Source of the DNA: Gnetum montanum
Taxonomy: Eukaryota; Streptophyta; Gnetopsida; Gnetales; Gnetaceae
Assembly (NCBI GenBank): GCA_015680685.1
Contig: MNCI01006837.1
Location: 400,545 to 464,544 of the forward strand
Direction: 5' to 3'
DNA length: 64,000 bases
Part shown: positions 11,181-23,460 of the stretch, piece after piece
How positions within the stretch are numbered: the first letter of the stretch is position 1
Layout: the number at the start of each line of letters is the position of its first letter
The notes under the pieces: generated by a model
Seen by the model: only the letters and a program-made list of their open reading frames with translations
What the model was told of the DNA's origin: nothing
Databases searched by the model: none
Translations under genes and position numbers: made by a program

Positions 11181-12073
11181 TAATGAGTGACGAATACCCC
11201 TATGTTCAACCATATGAATCACTAAGTGTTCATGTGTAATCCAGTTGAGTTTCGTGGATCCTTTGTCTTCCAGTACACTAGCGTCTAGGAAGTGAAACTA
11301 TCCCTGGTAGTCATTCATTGTCTTCCCAATTACACTTGTGACATGCAAAGGTATGGTTAAGTGCAATCAAGTCATATAATTTTTATTATTTTTTTTATGT
11401 TTTATGTTTTGGGTGTTTAAAATAAAGGATGAAAAGAATGAAGTAATTTAATTGCCAATTTAATCTAACTAACTAATCAATATCTAACTAAACCTAACAT
11501 AAGCATCTGGTTCCACTTTTTGTATACATCCTAAACATGTATAATGTTGTTGGGTTATCAAACATTAAGTGTTATTGGGATTACCAAGCATCATGTGCAT
11601 GCTTAAAGTGGTCATACTTATGTACTTAATTAATCACTACTTAATCTAGATTAATTCATCTTAATTACTTAAAAGCATTAAATAAAATTGCTAAAAACAT
11701 TGAATGCATGAAGAAAATAATTAATCTAGCCAAAGTGTTGCAAGGTTTATTAGAAAGCTCATCTTTATTACCGCACACACTATCATGCTTAGGTACAATA
11801 GTGCTTGAATAAAGATCCATACACTCAATGACTCCTCTTGCAGTTACTTGAAAAAGTATTCTAACTCTAGGGAAGAAAAATTGTAAGATCTCTACTACAC
11901 TATGACAAAACGACTCTTAAACCATGCACCCAAGTGTTATATTTATAAGTCAACACACATTTTGTGATATCCGATATCCGACATCGCCTCTTGGTCCCCA
12001 ATATTGGGTATTCAATATCAAGGCTATGATATCAAATACCCAATATAGAAGCTAGAAAAAATACACTTTATCA
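11181..12073 (-). repeat. ATH-4 3' LTR
   Basis: An 893-bp LTR, TAATGAGTGACGAATACC to CACTTTATCA on the + strand. It is a direct repeat of 20242-21102 along its whole length; for example both contain CATGTGCATGCTTAAAG and TTTATTAGAAAGCTCATC. The start TG is mutated to TA. The - strand TATA (TATAAATA) lies at 11939-11946, and the U3 (about 11968-12050) has GATATCCGATATCCGACATC-like repeats. Confidence 0.85.
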
Positions 12074-12082
12074 TACCCCCAC
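12074..12082 (-). other. ATH-4 polypurine tract
   Basis: + strand TACCCCCAC, that is GTGGGGGTA on the element strand, touching the 3' LTR. It is identical to the ATH-3 tract at 8371-8379. Confidence 0.7.
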
Positions 12083-14240
12083 AATTGAATGAAATCTCAT
12101 CCTTAAGTGAACAAAAGGAGGAACAAGTCCCTTATAAGATATTGAGAAAGTATGGGATTATTGATTGACATGCAAACTGACTCAAATGAAACAAAAAAAT
12201 TCTAAGTGTTCAAGTATATGAATTTTCAATCTTTTACAAAATCAGATGTTCATGATAATAACATTCAACACCCTAGCCAAAACTAACATCAAACTCTTTT
12301 GGTAGCTAAAGATCAAGGGAGAAGATTCAATGATCATGAAGGAAGCTTGTTGAATGGTGCTGCTACTTATTCCATGGTGAAGATAGTCCCACTTCTAGTC
12401 CATTCTTCCCTCTACAATCATAACAAAATCATAGATTAGTGTGCAATGTGTAACTTATAGCTTTTAGATACCTTATCTTGTCAACAATTACACTTGGCTA
12501 GGTTGTAATTATGGTGGATCAATTATTTTAATAGTATTTGATATTTATGGCTATCAGAGTTCATTGAAAGGGTTTAACTTCATGAATTGATGATGTTAGT
12601 ATTAGTCCTTAGTTAGACCTTTGTGGGAATTAGAAAAATTTGAAAAAAAATTGACCATAAAAAGAAACTTGATTGACCCCTATGAGATAGATTGCACCTA
12701 TGGTAGTGGGAAGACTAAAAAATGGGGTAAAATGGATAAGTGGTTCATCATTGAATTCTAAAAATCCCAAACATGATGAAATGCTTGAAGAGGGTTAAAG
12801 AATTCACAACAAAAAAAAAAGATTTCACTAAAAAACATTGTGAAGATGTGCACAGTTGGATGTCATTGATGGGGCATGAAAAAGGCTTTGGTTGTGAGAA
12901 TGCTTAAGGATAAAAAACTTAACTATCCCAACAAAAATGTATGTAAGTGGATCCTCCCCAAAGTTGGCACATGCCCTTTTTTGCTCTTGCATATCCTCAA
13001 ACCAAGGCGTCCAAAGGCCCCATGGATGACTAATGGTTATAGAAAATAGTATAAAAACTTGAGAGAAACTACCTAAGAATTTTGACACATCAAACCAGGA
13101 CATTGAATAAGGACATGAAAACTAGCAGTGAGGTGAGGCATAAAAAACATAGATGGATGAAAGAGAAAGTGAAATGGAGTTTCCAATTAAGGTCACATGA
13201 AGTCCCTCATGAATTTTCTGGTTAAATGACTTGATAAAATCCATCCTTAGTCCAAACCAAAACCAACCATGCTCAATGACTTCGCATCACTACTCTAAGA
13301 CTAGTCCATCTCCTTGAGACATAAAAGTGCTCCCACAGATCAAACACTATTCCTTATGGAAAAGAAAAGAGAAGCAGGAAGTAAGAAAGGGCCTTAGTTA
13401 GGTGGGATCTTCAAGCATGGGTAACATGTCTTTTGAGTTCCATAACCAGTGCTTGTAGCCCATTATTTTTTCTGAGTGTGCTTTGTATTTTCATCAGTTT
13501 ATTTATTTATTTATTTATGGATAAGAACCACACCATGCAAAGACTTATTCAACTTCTTGTTATTGATTGACATGGAAACATAAGAAATCCATGAAAACAC
13601 TCATGCATCCAAGTAAGTAAAAGGGTACAAAGAGTATTGAGTATCCTTGAAGTCACACCTTGTTCAAACCCTTGAATCCTTTCCAAGTCTAGAAACTACC
13701 AAGGTCACAAGTTTGTTAAATGTTTGTTAAGGAAAGGGATCTCATACTTCCAAAATCAAAAACATCATAGATTTTGTGGATGGGTGGATGACATGAACTC
13801 ATTGCTTGTTTCTTGAAAAGGAAACCATGTCCTAGTTATCAATAACAAAATTCAAAGCTAGAATCCATGCACTAACAATCAAATAACTAGATAGCACATG
13901 CCCACATCAAGCAAACTGCACTATACCCTATTGGCAATAAGGCATACTATTATTAGAATACAATAAGAAAATCACACCAAATAAAGAAAAATATACAAGA
14001 AATTATAAGATATTCAAGAAAAATAAAACATATTAACAATGTTACAAAACAAAAAAATGGTGTAAAATAGTAAAAAGTAGAAAAGAAAAAAGGGTGTAAA
14101 AAAAAACAAAGTATAAAAAAATGTGTAAAACAAAAAATAGAAAAAAACTGAGGAACCATTTATATGATTAGCATGGATGACAATCTCCCCCACAACTAAG
14201 TTCGAAGGAGGAGATTCAAAAAATCAAGCATGGTTGTCCA
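12083..14240 (-). other. ATH-4 3' untranslated region
   Basis: Non-coding sequence between integrase and PPT, homologous in reverse to 6497-8370. The stretch at 13950-14160 is A-rich on + and T-rich on the element strand, like the T-rich tract that follows the ATH-1 pol stop. A TTTATTTATTTATTTATTTA microsatellite lies near 13500. Short frames here are not conserved in the sister elements. Confidence 0.6.
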
Positions 14241-15636
14241 ACCGAGGAGGTGTTGCAACCACTAGCTTCTTTATACTCATGAAAATATTTAATTCATTAT
14301 GTGTTGATCTGTTGTTTCTTTTCTGGGCTCTTAGGTCAACATGGCCCTAGAAGAAAAGGTTTATGAAATAATATAAGGGCCCTTATAGAGTGTTTAGGAC
14401 TTGGTTCATTGTGGCACGTGTGAGGTTTCAGTAGAGGACCTTATCTCCTAGTTGAAATTTGACTTTCCTAATTCTAAGATCATGGCATTTTTGTTAAATG
14501 CCTTATGCAACTCATTAGATGACAAGGCCACCAATCAATTTTTTTCTAGTAGGTTGAGATTCATTAATCTTTCCTTTTGTTCTAGACTTAAGTCAAGGTT
14601 AAGGTCATAGGTTGTTGAAAGTGTATGCAGCTCAGATTAAATAGAAAAGATTGGCAATTTTTCATACAATAGCTCATAGGGAGAGTAGCGTATAGGGACC
14701 TTCTAAGTGAAGTAATAGGCCCAGATGACATCATTAAGTCATGCTCCAGTCTCTCCTATATTTACTAACTGTTCTCATTAAGATCTCAGTGATTTCCTTA
14801 TTTGTAACCTCAACCTCACCATTGGCTTGAGAATGATAAGGTGTTCTTAATTTATGCTTAATCCCCAAGCGTTGCATGAGCTCTTGAAAGGTAGTACCTG
14901 TAAAGTGGATTCAATTATTAGAAATTAATGCATGTGGCACACCAAACCTATTTACAACATTCTATTGTATAAACTGAGCAATAGTAGAAGATGTACAGTT
15001 GGTGCTACTTCTACCCATTTCATACAATAGTTAACAATGACTATGATGTATGCCTCTCTATTTAACATGGATGTGATGGTACCCATAAAGTCAATGCCCT
15101 AGATGTTGAAGGGTTCTAGTGGTTGGATCCACTACTGAGGATCCTCCATATGAGTGGTCATTTTACCATTGCATTGGCAATGTTCACAAGAGTTGATAAA
15201 TTATTAAGCCTCCTTAAAAAGTGTTAGCCAATAATAACCTGCTATCATGATCTTAATGGTCATGTGTCTTCCTACATAATGATCATTGGCACACACCTTG
15301 TAGAGGTGCCCATTGATCTTCATGAAGTGTTTCACCTTGTGAAGACAATATTATTTCATCCTATGGTCTAGCTTTTTTGGCATCTCTTGGGTGAGAAGAT
15401 AGGTGAGAATGTCATCGTATCATTTATGCTCAATAGGTAATTGTTTAGTTATAGCCTTAACAAAGAGGAGTTCATTAGGAAATGAATCAAACATTTAAAT
15501 TTCCTTCTCTTTGTTGTCTCATCTCAATTGAGAAAAGTCATCAATGACCACATTCTTAGTTTCCTTTCAATTTACCATCGTAATATTGAATTCTTGCAAG
15601 ATCACTAGTCACTGTATGACACAGGGTCTCACCGTT
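14241..15636 (-). pseudogene. ATH-4 integrase and tail of RNase H
   Basis: Read on the - strand from 15636 downward: the last part of RNase H (LVILQEFNIT, about 15605-15575), then the integrase zinc finger (H, H, CEHC near 15330-15180), the core with GIDFMGTI near 15100, and GEVEVTN near 14825-14801 with its catalytic Glu kept. The middle Asp is lost: at 14911-14928 the element strand reads LISNN-stop where LISDNGTHF is usual. The C-terminal part is homologous to ATH-1 (LNLDLSLEQKERLMNL). Several stops and shifts make it inactive. Confidence 0.75.
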
Positions 15637-15885
15637 NTGAGTCCAAACCATCTCATGCCATGATGGATGCATTAAATTATGCCTTAGGAATCATGCCTAC
15701 ATAGTTGGATGATCAAAAACATCCTTATTACATTCACTACACAAGCTAAAGCATTGTGGGTGCATAGCTAAACTAACCACCATAGAAAAAGAATTAATGG
15801 TAGTGGTGTTTACCTTGAAGAAATTTAGGCACTATGTGCTTGAATATAAGGTTTTTGTGCACATATACTATAGTGCAATTTGCTN
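15637..15885 (+). pseudogene. RNase H segment in inverted orientation between two N bases
   Basis: Single N bases stand at 15637 and 15885. The 247 bases between them encode RNase H on the + strand (SKPSHAMMDALNYALG, then KHPYYIHYT), whereas pol on both sides is on the - strand. The - strand before it ends in the RT tail (HRISQVGIEVDPKKI, then SFLGHNGYY and RFIENFSM), and after it resumes with the RNase H tail. The segment is just the part of pol missing between them, turned round. This looks like a contig placed in the wrong direction. Confidence 0.8.
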
Positions 15886-17000
15886 AATTTGCAGTCATAG
15901 AGAAATTCTCTATGAATCTTTAGTAGTAACCATTGTGTCCAAGGAATGATTGGACATCTTTTATAGTTTTTGGTTGATGGGTAATTCCTTGGATGATCCT
16001 AATCTTTTTAGGGTCAACCTCAATACCTACTTGTGAGATTCTATGCCCCAACACAATTCTCCTCTAGAATATTAGATAATTCTTTTGCCAATTGAGATGA
16101 AGATTGATCTTCACACATCTCTTGAGCACTTGCTTAAGATAGTCTAGAGCTTACTTAAATGTAGCCCCATAGGTGAAGAAGTTACCCATGAAGACTTCCA
16201 TCCCACTATCGATTTGTTGCTAAAAAATGCTCAAGACCAAGTGTTAGAATGTGGCAGGTTATTGCATAGGCCAAATGGCATATTTCGATATGAAAAATTC
16301 TGCTGAGAACTTGTGAATGTGATTTGGCTTGATCTTCTAGTGTAATCTAAATTTGGTTATAGCCATCCAAAAATCTGAAGTAGCAATGCCTAGAAATGGT
16401 GTCCAATACTTGATCCACAAATGACAATAGGAAGTGATCTTTGAATATTGTCATGTTCAATAGCCTAAAATCAATACAAACCTACCACTTGCACCTTTCT
16501 TTGGCACTATCACTAGTGGGCTAACCGACTTACTATCTACAATTGGGTAGATGAACCCTGCCTTGAGGAGTTGTTCAAGTTCTTCTTTGACAATTTGCTT
16601 CAATTTGGGATTCAACAACTACTGTAGTTGTCTCTTTGGTTTCATGGCTAGATTAGTGTAGATACGATGTTGGCATATCCTAGGATCAATCCTTGTGAGT
16701 TTAGAATATGAAAAAGCAAAGGCTATTGGCCATCTTTTGACCATCTTTAATAGCATTTTCTTTTGTTTAAGTGCAACATTTTTATTGATTATTACAAACT
16801 TTTCATTTTTCAAAATGCATATTCCATGTTAGTAGGTAGAGTTTTCAACTCAAGGAGCTCTTGTTTAAAATTTTCAAGAATTTTCAACTCTTCCCAATTG
16901 GTATCATCAATTTTGTCAATGGAGAGTTGGTGATGAACTTACTCCAATTCATTCATGTCTTTCACATAGGCACATGTTAGGCTCTTAGTAGGTTCCATGC
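15886..17000 (-). pseudogene. ATH-4 reverse transcriptase
   Basis: On the - strand from about 16830 down: KFVIINKNVALKQKK, RWPIAFAFSYSKLTRIDPRI, AGFIYPIVDSKSVSPL and VPKKG, then FRFLDGYN, and the active-site box at 16181-16195, which reads VFMGN instead of VFMDD, so both catalytic aspartates are gone. After it come YLKQVLKRC and LGHRISQVGIEVDPKKI, then SFLGHNGYY ending at the N base at 15885. The N-terminal part matches ATH-1 pol closely in order and wording. Confidence 0.75.
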
Positions 17001-17600
17001 AAAGTGTTGAGATATTAAGCTACTCTTAGGATTAGCTATTAGCGATTGGGTACCCTCTTGCTTTGTGGTTGCTGAATATAGGCACCTTTGAATTTTAGAT
17101 ATGTTGGCACACTGACTGCATGTTGTAATAGATACACTATTAACTCATAGTTTCTACACATAGTTGTAGCTTATATCATTGTACATGATGCATGAAACTT
17201 TCTTCTTCTTGATTTTTCTGAATGCATTTTTGTTAGAGATTTCAAGGGAAAGATCTTGGATCCCCAATCATCTATCAACAATGCTCAATCAAGCCCTTCC
17301 CATGATAATTGGAAATCCCTCCTTGCAATTTTCCACTCAAATCACCAAGAAATTGGTGGGATAGAAATTTCTATAAATGGTTTATCCTCCACCAATCCAA
17401 GGAAATAGTGATGGACTAATTAGCCAACTTGAGACAGATGTTGCTCTTCCTAAGTGGAGATAAGTTCCAGGCTTTATACAGCTCATCGGAAACCAAATTA
17501 ACATCAAAAACTAAATCTATAAGAGCCTTGCAAGGCTCAATCCAAAATATTTGAAGCTAAATAAGAGGACTTGTAGGATTAGATAGTTTCCTAAGAATGT
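17001..17600 (-). pseudogene. ATH-4 protease to RT linker, decayed
   Basis: Lies between gag and RT on the - strand, where protease is expected. Readable pieces include MIGDPRSFP and a lysine-rich KNAFRKIKKKK. No DTG/DSG-type active site was found, so the protease call rests on position. Confidence 0.35.
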
Positions 17601-20090
17601 TGTCGGCCTTTATCCAATTGATTACTACATAAGTTAACATGATGATATGCACTTTGGAAGGTGTTTGTTTTGAAGAGGACTCAAATGAATTAGATGTAGA
17701 GGAAGATGAAGAAGTAGGGTTTCTAGTTGTAGGTGTATGTGAGGGTTTAGTTAGGCTATTGGTTTAGAAGAAAGTTCTTTTTCATGATCTAGTTTCTAAA
17801 CCATTCAATTGAGGAGCTAGTTGTAAGTTAATAGCCCTTGTTGCATTACGTTATTGTGTCTTTGGCAGAATTTCTCCCTGCATTGATAGAGTAGGAGGTA
17901 ACTAGGTTGAGGATGGAGGGACATATGTAGAAGGATGAGGAGGGTAATATGGATGTGGAAACTCCTCTCTAGTAGATGGAAAATGAGTTCTATTATACTT
18001 TAGAGTGTAGTAGTGATGCTAAAAGGATGCATGATTAAAAGAGTCACATTGAGACATTTGTTATTGAACATAGTACCCATATGGATCTGGTTGCCTATAA
18101 GGGTACTGCTGCCTTAGTGGTGGCATCCCTTATAATTAGGAGTGTTGCCACTACTGTTAACTACTCATATAGTTGTGATGGAGCTTCACTTGGATAGTAT
18201 GTTTTTTATTGGTGGAACTACCTAGGATTTCCTTGAGGATAACATAATCTTCAAGGTGCTAACCTTCTTGCTAGGATTCAGTGCGTACACCCTAGACTCC
18301 TGTAAGTGTGACACAACAAGGTAACATCCTTTAGGTTTTTCTTATTGGTAGATGTCACATCCATCATCATAATTTGATTCTATCTCCACAACTTCTTCTA
18401 TTGCTACAACTTTGCCCTGATCCCTTTGGTAGGCATGTTCAGCTTCTCTCCACCTTCTGTGGTCATGATCACTACTCTACTCTCTTAATTCTTCCACAAT
18501 TTTTAGAGAATCTTGGAATTTTTCATCCAAAGAGTCCTTTACTTTATCAACCTTGGCCAATATATCAAAAATAAATTTTTGGATTGGTAAGGTTTTTCAC
18601 TGCACCACCTCATGAAGTGGTGACTCCTCGTCATCGCAAAATTGGACCTTCCTTTTTTTTAATGGAAGGATCATTGTTATATTCCTCGATACTTTCTCAT
18701 TTTCTCAACTCTCCTTCTTTTACTACTTGCTCTATCAGCCTTTGGATCTAATGGGATCTAAGTTCTAATAATCTTTCTTGGCCATAGACCCCAAGAGCTC
18801 TTCCTGTTTTTGATTTGAGTCCATCTATGACGTGGTGAAGTTGTTCCCACTAAGAATAACCATGGCCAAGGCATCGATGTATGAGAGAATAGTGTCTACC
18901 CATGGTGGCATCCAAGGGTTCATATGTTCTTTGCTTTTATCCTTGGATTTGCCTTCTTAGATTAGACACTCAGGAGTATGTTTGATATTTGTCATTAAAC
19001 AACTCTAGCACTGTACTACACCTACGAATGGATTTTGGCTCCAAGAATTAATACTAGCTTTCTACTTTCTTGATGAGTGTTCTAAGAAATAGCTTTAATT
19101 TCTGCCAATCATTTTCAATATTTTGTAAGACATAGGCATTGTGAAAGGCTTGAATATATCTTTGTGGATCAGAGTTATATGCCCCTTAAAATCTAGGGAT
19201 ATTGTTCATGTTAAGTCACTTAATTCAACTATCTTTCACACATCTAGTTGGAATTTTTATTGCCTTTGCAATGTTCAACATGTTTTGAGTTGTAAGAAAA
19301 GGCTCTTCATCATCATTATTTTGATGATTCCTATGATGTCCTTTGCTACCCCTTCATTCATGGTGGTCTTTGTGATTATCATTATCTCATTGTTCACCTT
19401 TATCATGCTTGTTCTTTCTATAGTGTTTGTTAGAACCATAAGAGAAAGAAGAAGATGAAAATGAAGAGGGTGAAGAGGGAGGAGGACTACCACCACCATG
19501 GTATTTGCCACCTCCTCTACACTTATTATGACCATGTTCATTGGCTTTCTTATCATCTTGATGCTTGCCTAAGCCCTTGTCTTGACTCCCACTTTTGCCT
19601 AAATTTGGATTGTTGATAGTAGACTGTAGATTTAGGTTCAAGCCCCCATCATCAATATTAAGGGGTGGAGAATCTTCATGTTGAGAACCCCTAGAGGAAT
19701 GATCCTTATTGTCATTTTGGTTCATCAAGAATGAGGGGTTGGTGAATTTTTTATTCTTCAAAGCCTCATGGTGCTTCTCCTAGTGTCGATCTCTCTTATG
19801 TTGTGTTTTAATGGGATGGTAGTTCTGGTAGTCATGGTCATGCACAACGTACTCTTCTTGAAGATCCCAGATGTCCAACCTCCTAAGAGTTTGGAGTAGC
19901 ATCCTAGGCATAGATTTATTGGAAGGCATTACAATGTTGCCCTCCATATCTCACCACCATAGTTGTTCATCCTAATGTAGGATGAAGGTGAAGTTAGGTA
20001 CATACTCATCTAGATGAATATATATACCACTATGCATTATTGAGGCACTAGCAATTTAGTATTGCTGCACCTATGAGAAGAAGACATTTT
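17601..20090 (-). pseudogene. ATH-4 gag
   Basis: Structural capsid/nucleocapsid precursor, on the - strand with several stops. The capsid-like core reads at about 19030-18740: FFNDKYQTYS, NLRRQIQ, RHYSLIHRCLGHGYS, WEQLHHVIDGL, similar in pattern to Retrotrans_gag proteins. Upstream lies a hydrophilic, glycine- and asparagine-rich open stretch of 124 codons (19761-19387) without predicted structure. Leader-like homology to ATH-2 begins near 19900. The + strand frames at 19141-19458 and 17179-17364 are shadows. Confidence 0.6.
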
Positions 20091-20220
20091 GAAATTAGAA
20101 TAATATATCAGTGTGCTCAAATTAGTATATTTATTTTTAGGATGATTTTAACCTTAGCATTCATCCAACAATGTTAATAATTTTCACTATTCCTAGATAT
20201 TGCACATTTCAAACAAAAAG

Positions 20221-20240
20221 AGTCCCTAGAAATAGCACTA
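20221..20240 (-). other. ATH-4 primer-binding site, decayed tRNA-Asp-like
   Basis: The element strand reads TAGTGCTATTTCTAGGGACT, one base from the 5' LTR. It lines up with the ATH-2 PBS and with TGGCGCCGTTGCCGGGGA, most differences being transitions. Confidence 0.5.
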
Positions 20241-20241
20241 A

Positions 20242-21102
20242 TGATTAGTAGTGAATACCCCTATTCTCAACCATATGAATCACTAAGCGTTCACACATGA
20301 TTCAATCAAATTTTGTGGACCCTTTGTCTTCTAATACACTAGGCTCTAGGAAGTGGAACTAGCCCTAATAGTCATTTGTTGTCTTCTTAATTACACTTGT
20401 GATATGCAAAGTTTTGGTTAAGTGCAATCGAGGCATATGATTTTTATTATTTTTTATGTTTTATGTTTTGAATCCTTAAAATAAAGAAGAAAAAGAATGA
20501 AGTAATTTAATTACTAATTTAATGTAACTAACTAATCCTAGCATAGGCATCTAGTCCCACTTTCTGTACACATCCTAAACACATATAATGCTACTAGATT
20601 TCCAAACATTAAACATTACTAGGATTACCAAGCATCATGTGCATGCTTAAAGCGATTGTACTTATGTGCTTAATTAATCAATATTTAATCTAGCTTAATT
20701 TAGCTTAATTACTTAAAAGACTTAAATAAAATTGCTAAAAACATTGACCGCATGAAGAAAATAATTAATCTAGCCAAAGTACTACAAGATTTATTAGAAA
20801 GCTCATCTTTATTACCACACACACTGCCATACTCTAGTACAATAGTGCTTGAATAAAGATCCATACATTCAATGACTCCTACTACAGGCACTTGGGAAAA
20901 TATTCTAACTCTAGGGAAGAAAAACTGCAAAAGCTTTGCTACACTATGATAAAAAGACTCTCAAATCATGCATCCAAGTGTTATATTTATAGGATGCACA
21001 CATCTCATGATATTGGATATCTAACATCATGTCTTGGTCCCTAATATCAGGTATCTGATATTAGGGGTCCAAATTAAGAGCCAGACAAAATACACTTCAT
21101 CA
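20242..21102 (-). repeat. ATH-4 5' LTR
   Basis: An 861-bp partner of 11181-12073, TGATTAGTAGTGAATACC to CACTTCATCA on the + strand. The - strand TATA box is at 20984-20991. Both LTR copies have many substitutions relative to each other, so the insertion is old; the identity was not counted. Confidence 0.85.
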
Positions 21103-21107
21103 ATTGT
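21103..21107. repeat. ATH-4 target-site duplication, right
   Basis: ATTGT, partner of ATTAT at 11176-11180. Confidence 0.6.
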
Positions 21108-21693
21108 GTAGGCTATAATTTGACAAATAGCTTCAACTTTTAATGGTATATATCTACTTTAAGAAGCATAATATCATACCATGTATGTTTCTTCACTTTG
21201 AATTTATCCATAAAAGCTTCTAAATTTCATATATCTATTTCTAATATTTATTTCCTCTAGACATATTTACTAGACCAAGACCCCATTTCAAACATCCATA
21301 AAGAATAATTAGTTAAATAAAGACATGATAGAATTATTTTTAGATATCCCAAGTTATAATATATTTCTTCTTGCATTTTTGTTTTAAAGAAAATAAGGCT
21401 TTCATACTACTTTTAACCTTTTGAGTAATGCCTTGATCCCATTTATAATCACACAAGCATTCTAGGATAAGATAGTTGTGAATGAAGGTTATGTCTGTAT
21501 ATTCATTTCCTATAGTGAAATTGTATATATTATTACATGTTTAAAAAATCATAATTTTGGTCTTCTAAACATTAACTTTCATGCATAAATGCTAACAATA
21601 GTCATCAAGAGTATTTAACATTTGCTACAATCCTTACATTGAATTTAAAATTATAACAACATCATCAACATAAAGCAAGAGTTTGCCATGTGT
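21103..21693 (-). pseudogene. LINE fragment: RT active site to C-terminal domain
   Basis: On the - strand from 21690: GKLLLYVDDVVIIL, the catalytic YxDD box of a non-LTR reverse transcriptase, then a pattern of the thumb (MLNTLDDYC, MKVNV, KTKIM), KVKSSMKALFSLKQKCKKKYI, and the tail with LIILYGCLKWG. Stops are few, mainly CAG/CAA to TAG/TAA. TAT-1 is inserted directly before the YVDD box and ATH-4 in the C-terminal region, so this piece is a window onto the oldest layer. Any upstream RT lies beyond TAT-1 and TAT-3, outside the window. Confidence 0.75.
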
Positions 21694-23231
21694 TATGACC
21701 AAAAACCTCAATTGCTAGAATGAAAACCAAGGATCCTCAATGCAAATAGTTTCCTAACCCCAAATCCCTAGTGCCGCCATTATAAAAATGGAATTTAGGG
21801 CACCCTAGCCAGTCTAGTAGATCAACCAAGGACTTGTGAGATGTAAAACGTGGAAATATTAATAGATCCGAATAATGCATAAATAATAAATCTATTTTTT
21901 GAACACAAAACTCAAAACTTAAAACTTTATTGAAAAAAGAATAAAGAATAAGTTAGAGAAATGTGTACAAATGGTGCCTAGATGAGTAAAAAGGGGATTC
22001 ACTTGTGCAAGAGTTCAAAGCTCATTGAAGCCAAGGTGACCTACTCCATGATCTAGGTGCTAAGCCACTCTTGATGTTGTTAAACCTTCCTTTGCTGCTA
22101 CAACCTTGGATCTTGCAATTGTGTTGCTGCTAGGGGGTGAGAAAGGTAGAATATTTAGATGCCAAGTTTCTCCATTCTAGGTTTGGAATCCTAGAAGTGT
22201 AGTGTTAACACCAAAAATCCACCAAATCTCTAGGCTTCACTACTTCCATGTTGGGGTTCAAGAGAATGTAAGTATGGAAACTTGTAAGAACTATTGAGTG
22301 CCTAAAAATGCCCCAAGTATAAAATTGTAAAAAATGGCTAAAATTTTGTGAGAATTTGCTTGTCAAAAATTGCTAAAACTATTGAAAATTACTAAACCCC
22401 TCAATGATGTTTGAGACTAGCTTTAATAGGGTCTTTGGGCCATGAATGGAACTGCAAACTGGCTATAAAATAGCTACAAATTTGATGTGATTTTGCTACA
22501 AATTGGCTACCAAATATAGATGAGATGGGTGCTCAAATGTGAGGGGCTACTATACATAGTAAGTGCTTCACCCCATGGTCATTTTTTTTTACTATAAATA
22601 GTAATTGGGACACACCTTCCATGTTGGAGATGAATCTTCCATGCTAAGCTCTCCACCATGCTTGTTGAAGTGGCTAGTCAACATTGATGTACATGAATAG
22701 ATGAATTTTGCTTCTTGTGGCTTCCACGTTAGGGGATTGAATTTTCCATGCTAGGAGGAAACTTTCTAGGCTAGGGGGAAATTTTCCAAGTTGGGGGAAA
22801 ACTTTCTAGGCTAAGGAGATAAGTTTCCAAGTTGTGCATTTGTTCTCCACATTAAAGGGGGTGAAAGTTTCCAAATCCCCCATCCTTCCACATTAGGGAT
22901 AGGTGAGATCTTTCCCCTTACAAGTGTTTCTAGCATAGAAAAATGCATACCTCCCATAAAACCCATCAAATCATCCTTTTTGGCATTCCAAAAGGCATTT
23001 TTGACCACCCCTTCCCAAGTCCAAATATACACTAGATGACATTTTTCACTTGGGAAATGAGGCTTTGACCACTTATGAGGCATTTTTCATCCCCAAAAGT
23101 ATAAAGTATGTGAAATTGCCCATTGTGGATTATAATTTTTACATTTATAATGAAATTTTGCCTTAGGTTTCATGGGGTGAGAGCTACATGATGAAGATTC
23201 GCTATAGCATGTAAACGTTTGTGGTGTTTCA
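21694..23231 (-). repeat. TAT-1 3' LTR
   Basis: A 1538-bp LTR, TATGACCAAAAACC to GGTGTTTCA on the + strand. It is a direct repeat of 49236-50552; shared blocks include TAGAATGAAAACCAAGGATCC and AACTCAAAACTTAAAACTTTA. On the element strand it starts TGAAACACC, as do the LTRs of TAT-2 and TAT-3. The - strand TATA position (22421-22430) is mutated (CCTATTAAAG; the partner reads CCTATAAAAG). A run of short units such as TTTTCCATGCTAGG and AAACTTTCTAGGCTAGGGGG lies at about 22735-22830. The 90-codon frame at 22811-23083 is within U3 and not a gene. Confidence 0.8.
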
Positions 23232-23245
23232 ATGGCCCCTTATTG
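23232..23245 (-). other. TAT-1 polypurine tract
   Basis: The element strand reads CAATAAGGGGCCAT just before the LTR start TGAAACACC. About 55 bases further upstream, GTGTTTTGTATTCTTTGTCAG matches GTGTTTTGTCATTCTTTGTTGAC before the TAT-2 PPT. Confidence 0.65.
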
Positions 23246-23339
23246 TTGGTGCCTAGAGGATTGATCCAAGAGGCACTGACAAAGAATACAAAACACTACC
23301 GCATATTATAACGTCATAATGCATAAAGGCCACATGAGA

Positions 23340-23460
23340 ATTAGGCTATCCAGGTCACCAATGTTGCTAGTTTAAGGCTATGGTGGACCATGGTACCAGT
23401 TTAAGGCCCTAACAAGCTATGTTGCCAATTTAAGGTCATAGTAGATCATTGAAAGCATGC
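23340..23460 (-). repeat. Short TTAAACT-core array after TAT-1 pol
   Basis: About four degenerate units of roughly 25-33 bases, seen on + as AGTTTAAGGCTATGGTGGACC, AGTTTAAGGCCCTAACAAGC and AATTTAAGGTCATAGTAGATC. On the element strand the core is GGCCTTAAACT. The same kind of array follows pol in TAT-2 (44250-44560). Confidence 0.65.

Larger units (their letters stand above)
11181..21102 (-). mobile_element. ATH-4, full-structure Athila-like element
   Basis: A 9.9-kb - strand element with both LTRs, a PBS, a PPT and the order gag, protease/linker, RT, RNase H, integrase, long 3' UTR. All coding parts carry stops. Its RT active site and one integrase Asp are changed, so it cannot move on its own. 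The RNase H segment lies inverted between two N bases (15637 and 15885). It is inserted in a LINE with a near-identical 5-bp duplication. Confidence 0.8.

Noticed and set aside
13953-14159. 68-codon phenylalanine-rich - frame
   Set aside because: Product of the T-rich tract in the ATH-4 3' UTR; low complexity and not conserved.
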